Part shown: piece after piece, positions 42,589-54,039 of the stretch
Layout of the letters: each line of letters opens with the position of its first letter
Numbering within the stretch: the stretch's first letter is position 1
From: Anniella stebbinsi
Lineage: Eukaryota; Chordata; Lepidosauria; Squamata; Anniellidae
DNA length: 64,000 nt
Reading direction: 5' to 3'
Assembly: GCA_029215795.1 (NCBI GenBank)
Contig: JARDYH010000001.1
Coordinates: forward strand, 187,309,654-187,373,653
Notes under the pieces: model-generated
Seen by the model: only the letters and a program-made list of their open reading frames with translations
The model's database searches: none
Told to the model about the DNA's origin: nothing
Made by a program: the position numbers and the translations under genes

Positions 42589-42665
42589 AGTGAAATCCTA
42601 TGCATTTTAGACAGAAAAAAGCCCTACAACTCCCAGCAGTCTAAACATGCATAGGATTGCACCCT
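42588..42665. mobile_element. 78-bp palindromic MITE (AATCCTATGCAT type)
   Basis: AAATCCTATGCATTTTAGAC ... GTCTAAACATGCATAGGATT with CTACAACTCCCAGCAG in the centre. Almost the same sequence lies at 46240-46317, with partial copies at 51460 and 52140. Confidence 0.8.
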
Positions 42666-42905
42666 TATTTGATAAGCATCTCAATTATTTCTGAAGAGAG
42701 TGGGATGAACACCAAAGAGATACTTTACTGTCTTAAATCTGTTTCCTCAGATGGTGCAGCTCCCTCAGATGGTAAAACATTTTCTACCACCACTAGTGTC
42801 TGAGCAGGGAAGACCCCAAAGAAGGGCCATAGCCATCAGAAACCAGTCATAGAATCAGACAGCCTATCCACATTGCCCTTAAAATGACTTATATTCTGTT
42901 TAAAA
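42666..42905. other. Unclassified noncoding sequence
   Basis: No recognised feature. Confidence 0.35.
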
Positions 42906-43229
42906 CGTGGTTTTTGAAGTCATTTCATTACGTGGTAGGACACACTGAGCAGTACTTACGTTTCATAGTGACTGCTTCCTCTGTCCTGAAAGCATTCAGT
43001 AGTGTGACACATGGTTAATTCTTTGACTGTTCTTGTTTAGTTTCTGTTTTGCAGGCTGCTTTACCCGCCCACTTCTGTCTCCATAACTCAAGCAGCCTGC
43101 AAAACAGAAACTAAAGAGTCAAGGAATTAACCCTGTAATACACCAGCGAACATGGAGGAAGCAGTCACTATGAAACATAAGTACTGCTCAGTGTGTCCTA
43201 CCACGTAATGAAACAACTTAATAACCATG
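42906..43229. mobile_element. Palindromic MITE, about 324 bp
   Basis: The two halves are inverted copies: CATTTCATTACGTGGTAGGA ... TTTCATAGTGACTGCTTCCT on the left, and the complement on the right. The centre is GTTTCTGTTTTGCAGGCTGC against GCAGCCTGCAAAACAGAAAC. No ORF or clear TSD. The CR1 copy starts one base beyond. Confidence 0.85.
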
Positions 43230-43230
43230 A

Positions 43231-43935
43231 ATCATAGAATAGTAGAGTTAGAAGGGGGCTATCAGGCCATCGAGTCCAAACCCCTGCTCAATGCAGGAAT
43301 CTACCTTAAAGCATCCCTGACAGATGGCTGTCCAGCTGCCTCTTGAATACTAAAGTGGAAGAGCCCACCACCTCCCTAGGTCATTGGTTCCATTGTCGTA
43401 TTGCTCTAACAGTCAGGAAGTTTTTCCTGGTGTCCAGCTGGAATCTGGCTTCCTGAAACTTGAGCCCATTATTCCATGTTCTGCATTCAGGGTTGATCAA
43501 GAAGAGATCCTGGCCCTCCTCTGTGTAACAACCTTTCAAGTATTTGAAGAGTGCTATCATGTCTCCCCTCAGTCTTCTCTTCTCCAGACTAAACATACTC
43601 AGTTCTTTCAATCTCTCCTCATAGGGCTTTGTTTCCAGTCCCCTAATCATCCTTGTTGCCCTCCTCTGAACATGCTCCAGATTGTCTGCATCCTTCTTGA
43701 AGTGTGGTGCCCAGAACTGGACATAATACCCAAGATGGGGCCTAACCAAAGCCGAATAGAGGGGAACCAGTACCTCGTACAATTTGGAAGCTATACTTCT
43801 ATTAATGCAACCGAAAATAGTATTTGCTTTTTTTGCAGCCACATCACACTGTTGGCTCATATTCACCTTGTGATCTACAACAATTCCAAGATCCTTCACG
43901 CTTGTCATATTGATTAGCCAAGTATCCCCCATCAG
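43231..43935 (-). pseudogene. CR1 LINE, ORF2 C-terminus and 3' end (minus strand)
   Basis: A long open minus-strand stretch (43381-43932, 183 codons) has [75 protein letters not shown] and FLTVRAIRQWNQ. The 3' UTR and the terminal CATAGAATAGTAGAGTTAG follow toward 43231. It is the best-preserved CR1 here but is truncated upstream at 43935 at the same point (GATGGGGGATAC) where other copies continue. Confidence 0.92.
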
Positions 43936-45200
43936 TCAGGGCACTGCTCCCACTTAGAACACTGATTTGCTCCAACAATGTTTGCTGTTGTTATTATAAA
44001 CAATGTTTGAGACAATAGCTTTGTTTTAAATAATGAGAGCTTCATTTTAAAACACAAACATGTCTAATCACAAAAAAAATCATTTTGACAAAGCCCACCC
44101 AAGATTACCCCAACTCATTGCCACCTTATTGTCATTAAATGATCCCAAAAAGAAATTCCCCTTTAGGTTCTATGACTGTGACAGGGTGCCTAAAAGGGGA
44201 AAGGGAAAATTAAGGGCCAATTCACATGTCACACTAAGCCACCCATAAGCCTTTGTGATACATGCCAGCCAGCATTTTGAATATGCAAATGGCAGGAGGC
44301 ACGCAACATAGTTTATCATGTCATGCGAATCTGGGCAACATGGGTTATGCAAGGGTTAAACAACCCTTGGATAATGTGAGGCTTGCTTAACCTTCACATA
44401 ACCCACACTGCCCGGGTTCACAGCACAAGCCTCTACAGGTGCCCACCACAGCTTGCATGTCCAATGGGTTGATTTGATTGTGCAAACCAGGTATAAGAAT
44501 GTTCTTGTTTATTTAAGAAGGGTGTTCATTCTAAGTAAAAACTTCTGAATTTAAAACTTCTTATTCAATCTACATGTTTCTGAGTAAAAACTCAGAGATA
44601 CTAATAAAGATATAGACATTTGGGCTTAGCAACTGCATTCTAGAACTTCCGCTTATGAAGAAATCACTGAGTTTCCATTCATTCCTTTAAAGCCCTCCTT
44701 ACATGAAAGGCTGACTACAGTTCTGCCATAACAAAATGAAGAAGGAAAAAAAGGGTCTTAGGTAGGTTATATTTGTGCTAAAAGTGTTTGGGGCTAAGCA
44801 TGGTGTAGATGTGGTTTCTTCTTTTTGATGGAGCTATTGGTATTAATGCCTGAAAGTACCTTTAGAATAGCATCATTGGGTTTTTCCTTGCTCTTTGTGT
44901 CACACCATACTCCAGATGATGTGGGCTAATCTACAAGTGAAAAGGAGAACCTGACACTGGAAGTGGTTTGGAACTCAACCTGCAGATTCTTTCTAGTCCC
45001 ATGATTCTATGGACAGGCTCCTAATGATCAGCAAACTGACTCTTAAGCAGCCATCACTTTCTGTGCGACCCATATCATGACTTGGATCAAATCTGATAGG
45101 ACGTTTCTTGAACCTACAGACCAAAGGGTGGATTAAGCCATGGTCAACTTCACAAAGAAGAAATGCAAAGTAATTTGATCTTTTATGAAAGGCTGCCAGG
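43936..45200. other. Unclassified noncoding sequence
   Basis: No recognised gene. 44210-44480 contains CATGGGTTATGCAAGGGTTA and partial complements (CTTCACATAACCCACACTG), probably an eroded palindromic MITE. Confidence 0.4.
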
Positions 45201-45650
45201 GAAGTCATCTGGGGGCCTGTCTGAGGGGCCTGTCCAATTAGTCCTTAAAAGCATTTTAATTTGCAGCTATTCATATTCTTCCTTAGTCCTTGGACATCTA
45301 ATTTATGGGGTAATGTTTCTTTAATGCTAGCATGAAACCATGCGGGTAACAATGGAAGGTTAGGGCATTATGTCCAGACTAGTTTTATCAGATGACCTGC
45401 AGCAGAGGTTATATAAAATGCCTTTAAGTGCCTTAATTAAAACAGAGGCCAGGACCAGTCTAAACTCTCAACCTCCAGTTATGTTCGCTAATTAGGAGGC
45501 CACATGCCACAAAATGACAAATGATTTTTATCTGCATTATAACATCACATGAAAAGAATATCTTAATACTCTGCCTGAGGAATGTGAATATATACCCTGA
45601 AACATTTCACCATTTTCTTCAGAGTTTTAATCTATTTCTAATTATTCTCA
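45201..45650. other. Candidate conserved noncoding element
   Basis: A repeat-free stretch of even complexity with several TTAATTAAA/CTAATTAGG words, the kind of homeodomain-site-rich sequence often conserved between vertebrates. No comparison was possible. Confidence 0.3.
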
Positions 45651-46239
45651 AAAATTAACACACTGGGGGCATTACTTCCATACCAATATAATCCTCTTTC
45701 ATTTCACCATTTATGGAAGGATCTTTTTCTCCTTGGGGAAAGTCTCTATGAGTTGAGAAAGTAGCTTGTTTCCATGGACAATGGGTGTGCATAAAAACCT
45801 GCTTCTAAGGCCACTCCAGTGCATCTTGTTCTAGATAATTCAGTTCAAGTATCAGAAGCTAACATTCTACATGGTATTGTACATTTCAGAATACTGTCCT
45901 GGAACAGACGCTCTTGCTTCTGAGAGCTTTTGTACCACCCTAACCTGCCATTATTCCCCAGCTCATAAGAAATAGCGCATGATCCAAGCTTTTGTACTGG
46001 ATCGTGACTATGGCTACAACCATCCTACAGGCCCATTGACAAATGAAGGCCAATGTATCATTTGCACAATGTATTATGCTTACAGTGAATGTACAGAGTT
46101 TTGCTTTCTTCAGCTCAGTTGCTGGGGGGAGGAGGAGGAGGTGGAGCAACTGTCTGTGCCTGGTGATCGAAAAAGATTTTCTCTCAGATGCCTTGTTATT
46201 CAGTGACAATTATATCATTTGCATTGAACACGTACTTAA
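45651..46239. other. Unclassified noncoding sequence
   Basis: No recognised feature. Confidence 0.35.
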
Positions 46240-46317
46240 AGTGCAATCCTATGCATTTTAGGCAGGAAAAAAGTCCTACAACTCCCAGCAGTCTAAACAT
46301 GCATAGGATTGCACCCA
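46240..46317. mobile_element. 78-bp palindromic MITE, second copy
   Basis: GCAATCCTATGCATTTTAGG ... CTAAACATGCATAGGATTGC with the same centre (CTACAACTCCCAGCAG) as the copy at 42588-42665. Confidence 0.8.
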
Positions 46318-47428
46318 ATGTCCCTCCCAAAAGGACTGTGATTCCCTGGTAAACCCATTCCATATTGGGAAGCTAGAGCTGTCAGTCAAAAAACTACACC
46401 TCTCCTCTGCCTGGCATTTTTCTTTTATGGAGTTCTTGGAGAGCTTATAGTCAGTTAAAAAAATGTTTCGAATTGGGACAAAAAGCGCCGCTCTAAGGTG
46501 GCTTTGAAGCTTTGGGAGCAGCCTGTTTTTCCTCAGATTGCTTTGGAATCGAGTCACCTCATATTTGGAGACAGTGCAAATATCTCTGAAGCAGTTTTGG
46601 ATTCATTTCTCAACTGAGGCATTTGCATAGCCTTAGTAATTAGTAGTTCCCCATTTCCAAATCAAGCTGAAGAGAATTCATCCAATTGCTAGTTTGCACA
46701 CATTTCTTTTGTACTCCTTTAGCTTCGGATCTAGCAGGCTTTTGAAAAAAATGCAAAAGCCTGAAAAACTGACTGACCAGAGGTGAAAGTGGAATGAGTG
46801 TACATAACATAAAGAGGAATCCCTCTTTAAAAAATCTTTTGGTTCTCTGAGGTGGATGGAGCCTATTGTTTGTCTCTGGCCTTAGAATATCGAATCCAGA
46901 ATGACACTTCAACATTATCCAGAAGTACACTTCAGTATAGTCCTCACAAACATCAGTACGAGTAGCTTAATGTCGAACATACACTGGAGAAATTGCAGTT
47001 CAAGGCTGACAAACAATAATTCAAATACCTAAGTGCCAGAAAGAATGTTTGGGTAACACTGATGAACAAGCTGTGTAGGATTCCTGGAGTATTGGGGAAG
47101 ACAAAGAACAGCCTACAAAAGAGGTGATAGTTAAGGAGAGGCATATGCGGTTTGCTGGGTTTCTTACAGATAACAGTGAACTAAGTGACCCTGCTCCTAA
47201 GCAAGAGTGGATGCACGAGTCACTTAACTTCGTTATTATTAAAATTAGAATTAAAATTATTAAATTTGATTGCCACAAATGTGGGAACAGGAGATGAAGA
47301 AGGTGCATGAGATAGTTCTGAATGTATTGTTCAGCTCAAATTAGCTGTGATAGTCCTTATCAAAAGACAAGAATGGCTGGCCACAAGGGGCAACTACTAA
47401 TTACTGACAAACAGGGCTCTCCGTCCAA
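46318..47428. other. Unclassified noncoding sequence
   Basis: Contains several short open frames on the minus strand that look like chance. No family recognised. Confidence 0.35.
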
Positions 47429-48017
47429 GAGCTGATTTACACAGTCCCTTGGAACATTTTAAATAGTATTTTAAAACGTTCCAAATAGGTGCGTTTTAAA
47501 ACATCTTAGGCCACATTAAGGAGTACTCACGTTACAGGAGAAAAATTCTTCAGTCTTCAAAGCGGAGTGTACGGTCTCACACACTCTTCTGCTCCTTCTC
47601 TTTCTGTTTCATTTTTACAATGAGTTTAGGGCAAGGCATTGTGGGCATTGTAGTTCAGTCACCCACTTCCTCCTTAGTTCCTCTGTCATTCCCTAGCTTT
47701 CAATAAGTGTAGGGCTAAGAATTGTGGGTGTTGTAGTGCACTCGCCCACTTCCTCCTTAGCCCCTCTTTCTTCCCCACCAATCAACTACCAAGCATTTGG
47801 GCACCAGTAAATGAAGCACTGCCCCCATGAATCACAAATGGTAAGGAAGGACACATTATTTTACTTAAAACTATTTATTAAAAGTAAAACCGTTGTATAT
47901 AGCTGAAGTGAGTTTTAAAAAACCTCGGGTATACAGCGTTAAAGGGATGCGTCATGTGGCCCAAAGAGTTTTCATAACCCTTATAAAATGTTAAAAACCT
48001 AGCGTGTAGATCAGCTC
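47429..48017. mobile_element. DNA element with GAGCTGATTTACAC ends (589 bp)
   Basis: The ends GAGCTGATTTACAC and GTGTAGATCAGCTC are inverted with one mismatch, and the next part (AACATTTTAAATAG against ACATTTTATAAGGG reversed) is weakly inverted. Inside is a tandem pair of about 100 bp (AGGGCAAGGCATTGTGGGCA and AGGGCTAAGAATTGTGGGTG, each followed by CCCACTTCCTCCTTAG). A CCAAG repeat flanks it if one base is trimmed. Confidence 0.6.
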
Positions 48018-48170
48018 CAAGTCACAGCTCTGTCTATATATCTGGGAACATAGCTCTGCCTCTTGACTTCTCGTTGTTTGTGGGAGTGGGGAGTGCTTTA
48101 CAAGCAACCTCCCTAGTTTGAGTTTGAGGAGTCTTAGCCTGTTGCTGCATTTCCCAAAGATCTGCTGTAC

Positions 48171-48490
48171 TAGGGTGACCAGATAAAATCTAGGTCAGGG
48201 CTCATGTAACTTTAACAGTTGTAGAGAAAAGAGAATTTCAGCCAGTGTCATTTGTATGCAATTAGTTCCTGGTGAACTTCCCTCTTCATCACCACAGTTA
48301 AAGTTGCAGGGGCCCTGCCTTCTTTTGTATATGGTCACTATGGTATAGTGCATGCACCTTTAACTGTTGTGATGAAGAAGGAATTTCATCAGGAACTAAT
48401 TGCATACAAATGACACTGGCTGAAATTCCCTTTTCTCTACAACTGTTAAAGTTACATGAGCCCTGACCTGGATTTTATCTGGTCACCCTA
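48171..48490. mobile_element. 320-bp palindromic hAT-type MITE, copy 5
   Basis: Ends TAGGGTGACCAGATAAAATC and GATTTTATCTGGTCACCCTA. The 8-bp flanks TGCTGTAC (48163-48170) and TGCTGCAC (48491-48498) differ at one base. Confidence 0.93.
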
Positions 48491-48498
48491 TGCTGCAC

Positions 48499-49402
48499 TC
48501 ATACCTGCATTTATACAGTAAGACATGAGATGTTACATTGTCATTCTTTGAGGAGTTCTTGATTGCTGTTGAGAAGCACACAGAATGGATCCTTTCCAAG
48601 ACATGAAATATGCCTCTTACCATATAGTCTGGTTTTTTCTTGTAGGTGCAAGAAAATATTTCCTGCCATGGTGGGGAAGACAGCATGTGGATTTACAGTA
48701 ATCCAAGAGTTGTTCCAAGGTCAGAAAACTTTCCCTTATTCTAGCTGTAGTTATTTTCAACAGAACACCTGCCCTTTTCAGGAGTGATCTGCTTGCAAAG
48801 GGAAACAACCATGTTGCCTTTTCAGGGAAGAAATGATAGTCCAGAGTATGAGTCTGCTTCCTTTCTTCCCCCTGCCCTCCCTTGATACTTACTACATCGA
48901 GGGAGGGAATAATGCGGCATTGGGCCATTCTTTTGAATACAGGATCTGTTGAAACCTACAAGACTGGTTTCCAAATCAATGAATGAGATATTAGGCCAAC
49001 TCATAGCTTGGCTCCTTGGGAACTTGCCCTATTAACTATAGTTAATAATGTCTCGTGAAGTTCCTTCATGCACATTACCATTTTAAACCATAAGACAGGA
49101 TGACAAAGATATGGAGAGATTAACATAACTAACTTACTTTTAGAACAGACTTCATTTATGATAGTTCTCTTGTTGAATCAGCAGCAAAGGAGAGACAAAA
49201 ACCCATACTGCATTACCACTTAGAGCTCCATCACACCAGTGAAATATCACACTGTCCTCATGCTCATTTCTGGTTTTGCAATGCGGTACTCACATGATGT
49301 CGTCCTTGCACTAATCTCGCCTTCCCCCCCTTCTACCGCTGTATTTTGGATCGGGGAAAGTCCGTAATATTCCCTACATGCACAATAAAATTGCTCCTCT
49401 GT
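48499..49402. other. Unclassified noncoding sequence
   Basis: No recognised gene or repeat. Confidence 0.4.
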
Positions 49403-49543
49403 CATAGGCAGGATCTACACTACTGCTTTAAAACAGTTTATAACAGTCTTGGCAACTGTTGGGGCCCAGGACACACTCCAGATACAGTTTTCAAACTGTT
49501 TTCAAAGTGTCCTATCTTGCTTGGTGTAGATCTGGCCATAGTG
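49403..49543. mobile_element. Small palindromic MITE with GATCTACAC ends
   Basis: ATAGGCAGGATCTACAC against GTGTAGATCTGGCCATA, with internal inverted AAACAGTTT words. Relative of 19103-19497 by its ends. Confidence 0.65.
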
Positions 49544-50530
49544 TAAAGCCATCCTCCCGGTATCTGCACATCCGCTTTTTGGGTTGTGGGGGTGGGTGGG
49601 TGTGTTTGGGCGGGTGTGTTGAAGGGCGATCTCACTGACGACAGAGGAGGGCAGGGGCTTCACTCCACCAGCAACTGTTTTGAATTAGTTTCCTCATATT
49701 CTGCTTTGGCGACACGTTCTGAGTTGGAAGGACAGAACGTTGGTTTCACTGCTCCAACTCCCTTTCTCTCTTTTGTCTTCCCTCTTTTTTTGGCCTGCTG
49801 AATGGGTGCTGTGTTGGACTCACACAACTCCACCCTGCCACCTGTCCACAGTAACTTCCTCAACCATGCGCATCCATCCATTTCTATCCCCCCTCCACAT
49901 GAGGCTTTTAAGTCTTCCTTGTTTTTATCTTCTGTTTTGGCTCATTGTTCTACCCCCTTTTGTCATGGCTGATACCGCTGCTGCCTCCTGTACTGGCCGT
50001 GGTGGTTCCTGGCTGTGGAGACCAGGGCAGAGGCTTGCCAGTGGGGAAGAGCGCTTGGAAGTCCTCAAGTGCAGCACAAATGGGATGCATGTGCTCCGAA
50101 CTCCCCTCCCCCCTCTCCTCTGTCTTTGGGGGAAGAGGCTGGGGAGTGGAAATGGGCGCTTCCAGCAGCACGCAAGAGCGCTCTCCCCGTGTTTCTTGTT
50201 GGGAAAAGGGAAGATGCGTGTGCTAGTCAAACCAAGTTCCCTCTCAAAAACTACTTGGGATGCCAGGAAGAGTGATCAATGGGCAATCGCACGGTAGCAA
50301 AAGCCCCCCCCTCCACATGTGGGAAGAGGCTGGGGAGCATAAATGAGCACTTCCAGCGGAGCGAAAGAGCGCTTCTCCATTTTTTATGGTGGGGGAGGGG
50401 GTGCGGGCCAAGCTGGGCTCCTCTCTCTCCCAAAAACCACTGGGGATGCCAGGAGAGAGCTTTGCCCCTTTACGAAAGAGAACTTCCCACCCAAAAAGGG
50501 CAGGCTTCAGTAATGGGCACTCACATGCTC
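49544..50530. repeat. G/C-rich stretch with a tandem unit of roughly 170-200 bp
   Basis: GGAAGAGGCTGGGGAG then CTTCCAGC(A/G)G and AAGAGCGCT occurs near 50128-50180 and again near 50322-50375, each followed by a C/T-rich TCTCxCAAAAACxAC(T)GGG segment. A weaker third trace is at 50705-50760, after a CR1 tail. Several overlapping open frames on both strands look compositional. Confidence 0.6.
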
Positions 50531-50672
50531 CCCCACATTAGAGGCCTTCAAGAGGCAGCTGGACAACCATCTGTCAGGGATGCTTTAAGATGGATTCCTG
50601 CATTGAGCAGGGGGTTGGACTCGATGGCCTTACAGGCCCCTTCCAACTCTACTAGTCTATGATTCTATGACT
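50531..50672 (+). mobile_element. CR1 LINE 3' terminus
   Basis: CCACATTAGAGGCCTTCAAG, CTGGACAACCATCTGTCAGG, to GTCTATGATTCTATGAC. A 5'-truncated 142-bp tail. Confidence 0.88.
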
Positions 50673-51455
50673 ATCTGCCCCCCCTCTCCTCCGGGTTCCT
50701 GGGCAGAGGGGGGGGAGCAGAAAGGAGCAATTCCAGCAGCGCTTCAGAGTGCTGCACCATTGATTCTGGGTGGTGATCCATTGCTGGCCACAGGAAAGGA
50801 AGGAAGTGCGGAAGAACAGTAGAGCGCCCACCAGTGATGACGTAATTGCACAACCTACTGACTACAAAGCCAACTCAGCCAGGAAGATAAGAGACAGCTG
50901 AAACACAGAAATGGCGCTCAGTCGATCATGCACCCTCCCTCTTCTCCGCAAGTTCAGGAAAGGAGGACTTCCAATGGGCAGAGAGGGGGGAAGAGGAGAG
51001 GGATCGAGCCCTTTCCCTCTCAGGCAATTACCCCCCCCCCTCCTCAGCTTGCTGTGGAGCCACCAACCCAAACCGCCTCCCATTATGAAGTTTCAATGTC
51101 CTTTTCCACTGTACAAATGAGCAACATGCAAAGGGCACAAGTCAAGCAATACTGGCTGGACTGTTAGAGAGAAAAGCCAGAAAGGGGGGGGGGGGCGGAT
51201 ACCATCCGCCACAGCCAAAACTACCAATTAAATGCAGAGGGAGGGAGAAGGGTGGGTGCGGGTGCAATACCGGGACAGGAAACAACTGAAATGAGTTTTC
51301 GCCAGAACAGTACCGATACCAGGAAGCGCAACCATCACAGGTGGAAAGACAAATAGCAGAATCACCAGTGATTGCTGAGGACATGAAATGGAGGTGGAAA
51401 TCATGGAGACAAAGCAGGGGGAAAAGGAGGTGTGATGGAGCTCTTAGCTTCCCAT
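50673..51455. other. Noncoding stretch with G and C runs
   Basis: Homopolymer runs near 50707, 51030 and 51185. No recognised family. Confidence 0.4.
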
Positions 51456-51545
51456 CTGAGAGTGCAGTCCCTATGCATGTTTAGGCAGAGAAAAGTCCTA
51501 CATCTCCCAGCATTGCTCAGCCAACCATGCTGGCTGGGAAGTGCT
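51456..51545. mobile_element. Partial AATCCTATGCAT-type palindromic MITE
   Basis: CAGTCCCTATGCATGTTTAG, GCAGAGAAAAGTCCTACATC, CCAGCATTGCTCAGCC, the left arm and centre of the family at 42588 and 46240. The right arm appears at about 52140-52195 (CTAAACATGTGTAGGATTGC), so the copy may have been split. Confidence 0.6.
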
Positions 51546-53696
51546 AGGAGTCACAGAGGCGGCACCAGAAAAAAATCGGGGTGGGGGGACAGAAGAGGCA
51601 AGTATATTTCTAGGTGGGCAAGATGTGTCTCATATGTGCAGGTCTCTGAAAGGAAAATAATGGCATATTTCACATTAAAACTACCATCCTAAACATGTTA
51701 TTTCTTAAATGGGGGAAAGGTTACTTTAGACCTTCACAAGAGAAGGGAAATTGATTTTAATTTTTAAAAATTAATTTGTGATTAGAATTTTTCTTGTTTT
51801 CTTTTTCTTTTTGCTATTAAGCACCCTGTATATAAATGATAAATTCAGTTCTTCTGCACGTCAGATGTTCCCCCTTTCCATTCAGTGGATTGCCACTGGT
51901 CTGTTGGCATCTTGATGAGTATTATCAGTAGCTGCAAAATGTGTTGGCTCAAGAAATGCTTCTTAACTGAAGAAGAACTACAGAGATGATAATATTATGA
52001 ATGCACTTGCACAAGTGAAAAGTACCTTTCCTTCAAGTAATGATGGGACTTGAGCAATGGGGGGGGGGGGTGAGTGGGGTGGCAAGCTCCTTGTTTGGGG
52101 AGGCACTTGGGGCCCCCTGACCCTTCTAGTGCCACCCCTGAGGAGTTGTAGGGCTTGTTCCTATCTCAATCTAAACATGTGTAGGATTGCACCCTGAAAG
52201 TCTAACGTTGTGCCAATCAGATAAGGCTTACTAAAGGAAATAACATAATGAGATTATTCTCCACAATGATCAACAAGGAACTCCAGCATTTTCAAATATA
52301 TATGTGCAATGTGATAAGCTATGATTCATCTGAAATATTATACAGAGTCAGTCATTGGACCTTGCATATATTTCAGAATGAGAAAAGCTGGGTAAAGTAG
52401 AATAACCTCTTGTCTCAGTTAATGTGCAGGCAAAGAAAAAGCAATATTGTTTAGGAATGGGCCAAATGTTTGTCAGAGTATTATTAATTAATATTAATTG
52501 TATAAATAGTTACAATCCAACAGAGTGAACTGCATTTAAGGCCATTGCAATCACTGAGATCCCATGAGCAGAACTCCACTGATGGGACACTTCTGCTGGA
52601 GGAAGGCAGGGTAGGATGATTCCAATTGATTCCTCCTTCCCCTTACACCTCCCCACAAAATCTATCCTAGAGGGTAGGAGATTCTCTGGAACAGCTCAGT
52701 AAAAAATGCCTCCCCCTTCCAGAAGCAGGAGACTATGCTGGATCAAAGGCCCTTCCACAAGTGAAAAAGAGCATTCCATTTGCAGAAAGGCAACTCAGGA
52801 TCCAAGCCAAATAGTTCAATCAAACTGAACTTTTTTTTCCTTTCCTTTTTTGGCTTGCAGCCATCTGGAATAAATTGTCAAGGTTAACTTTCGTAGCAAG
52901 CTGAATACCTAATAACCATAATTTTTACTTTAATTGTTTGCAGGGGTGTTGCTAAAAGATTTGGGTTCCAATCTTTTAGACCACAAATCTCCATAAAATC
53001 TCCATATGCTGATTTATATATGCAAATTTAAAAAATAATTACTAGGATTCATTTAAATTTCACCAAGCCTGCCAATTAATTCTTCACTTAATTTGGACCC
53101 AGATCCAGATGAACCAAAACCCACTTAACTTGTCTGCAGGGGAAGATTTGGGTGGGGCTGGGGGAGGTAAAGCGTGCAATACCTCTTGAGTAAAAGCCTT
53201 CCATTGGCACCAATAGCACACAGGGTTCTCTGCACATGGTGCAGGCTTAGCATCTCCTCAATATATTTTCCTTAATGGGGTGGGGGTGGTTTAACTATCA
53301 GGCAAACATTTCTGTTTAACCAGAGGAAAGGACTCTAAAGGCTGGTGGTTTGTTAATAGTTTTAGAAACAATTCTAAATGAACCCACTGTTCCAGTGTGC
53401 TTAGCTTGAAACAAACCTCCAAAGTATTATCTAGAGCATCTTTCCCTAATGCTCACACCCACCACTCAACCTTAACCAATTCCTGGATCATTATAACACC
53501 ACATTAACAGGCAGTCTTGTTCTTGTTCAGTTCTCCCACTCCCTCCACAAATATGCAATTTCAGATATAAATTGGGACAAATTAACGCAGAATCAGAGAA
53601 GTTAATTAACGTACCCCTGCCCTCTGCCTGGCTTCCTGCAACCAATTGGGTTGCCATCCACCTCCGGCTCAACCCTGGAGCAAGTTCCAAGGGCAG
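51546..53696. other. Long stretch without recognised genes
   Basis: Except for the MITE right arm at about 52140-52195 and scattered homopolymers I see nothing I can name. Codon-like structure is absent on both strands. Confidence 0.4.
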
Positions 53697-53822
53697 AAGG
53701 GCCGTGGTGACCTCACTTTGAAGAAAAAAGTCGGGGTAAATTCCTGACTTTTTTACCATGCAGCTTTGACGAAAAGCCCCGCAGTGCCACTGCGCAGCCA
53801 CTGCGGAGCTTAGAAGACATAG
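53697..53822. repeat. Stem-loop-bearing segment shared with 41092-41126
   Basis: GAAAAAAGTCGGGGTAAATT then CCTGACTTTTTT (53721-53755) is a hairpin almost identical to that at 41092-41126, in an otherwise different sequence. Confidence 0.6.
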
Positions 53823-54039
53823 TGGCTCAATTCGGATGACACGATAGTCCATGGTGGGTTGACTAACCCTAACCCTAGGGGACACTCCCCACACAATATG
53901 GTAATAAATAATCAACTGTGGTGTGGATGAGGGTCAGCGCTGAGTTGACTATGGCAGAATTCGAATGACACAATAGTCAAAACAACTGACGATTGTTTCC
54001 CCCACACCAGTTGTTTATTGTGTCATCCGAATTGAGCCA
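53823..54039. mobile_element. MITE with TGGCTCAATTCGG ends, copy A (217 bp)
   Basis: TGGCTCAATTCGGATGACAC is repeated inverted at the right end, and TAG flanks both sides (53820-53822, 54040-54042). The interior has two telomere-like CTAACCC words. Same family as 62328-62556, in the opposite orientation. Confidence 0.8.

Noticed and set aside
42906..43229. Sequencing or assembly palindrome artefact
   Set aside because: The arms differ at many positions, so it is a real diverged inverted repeat and not a chimeric read.
49740..50297. 185-codon open frame on the plus strand
   Set aside because: It starts in a Leu-rich stretch that mimics a signal peptide or membrane segment, overlaps other open frames on both strands, and crosses a tandem repeat. 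I cannot support a gene.
53870..53880. CTAACCCTAACCC as an interstitial telomere
   Set aside because: Only two repeat units, inside a MITE, and shared with the MITE copy at 62328.
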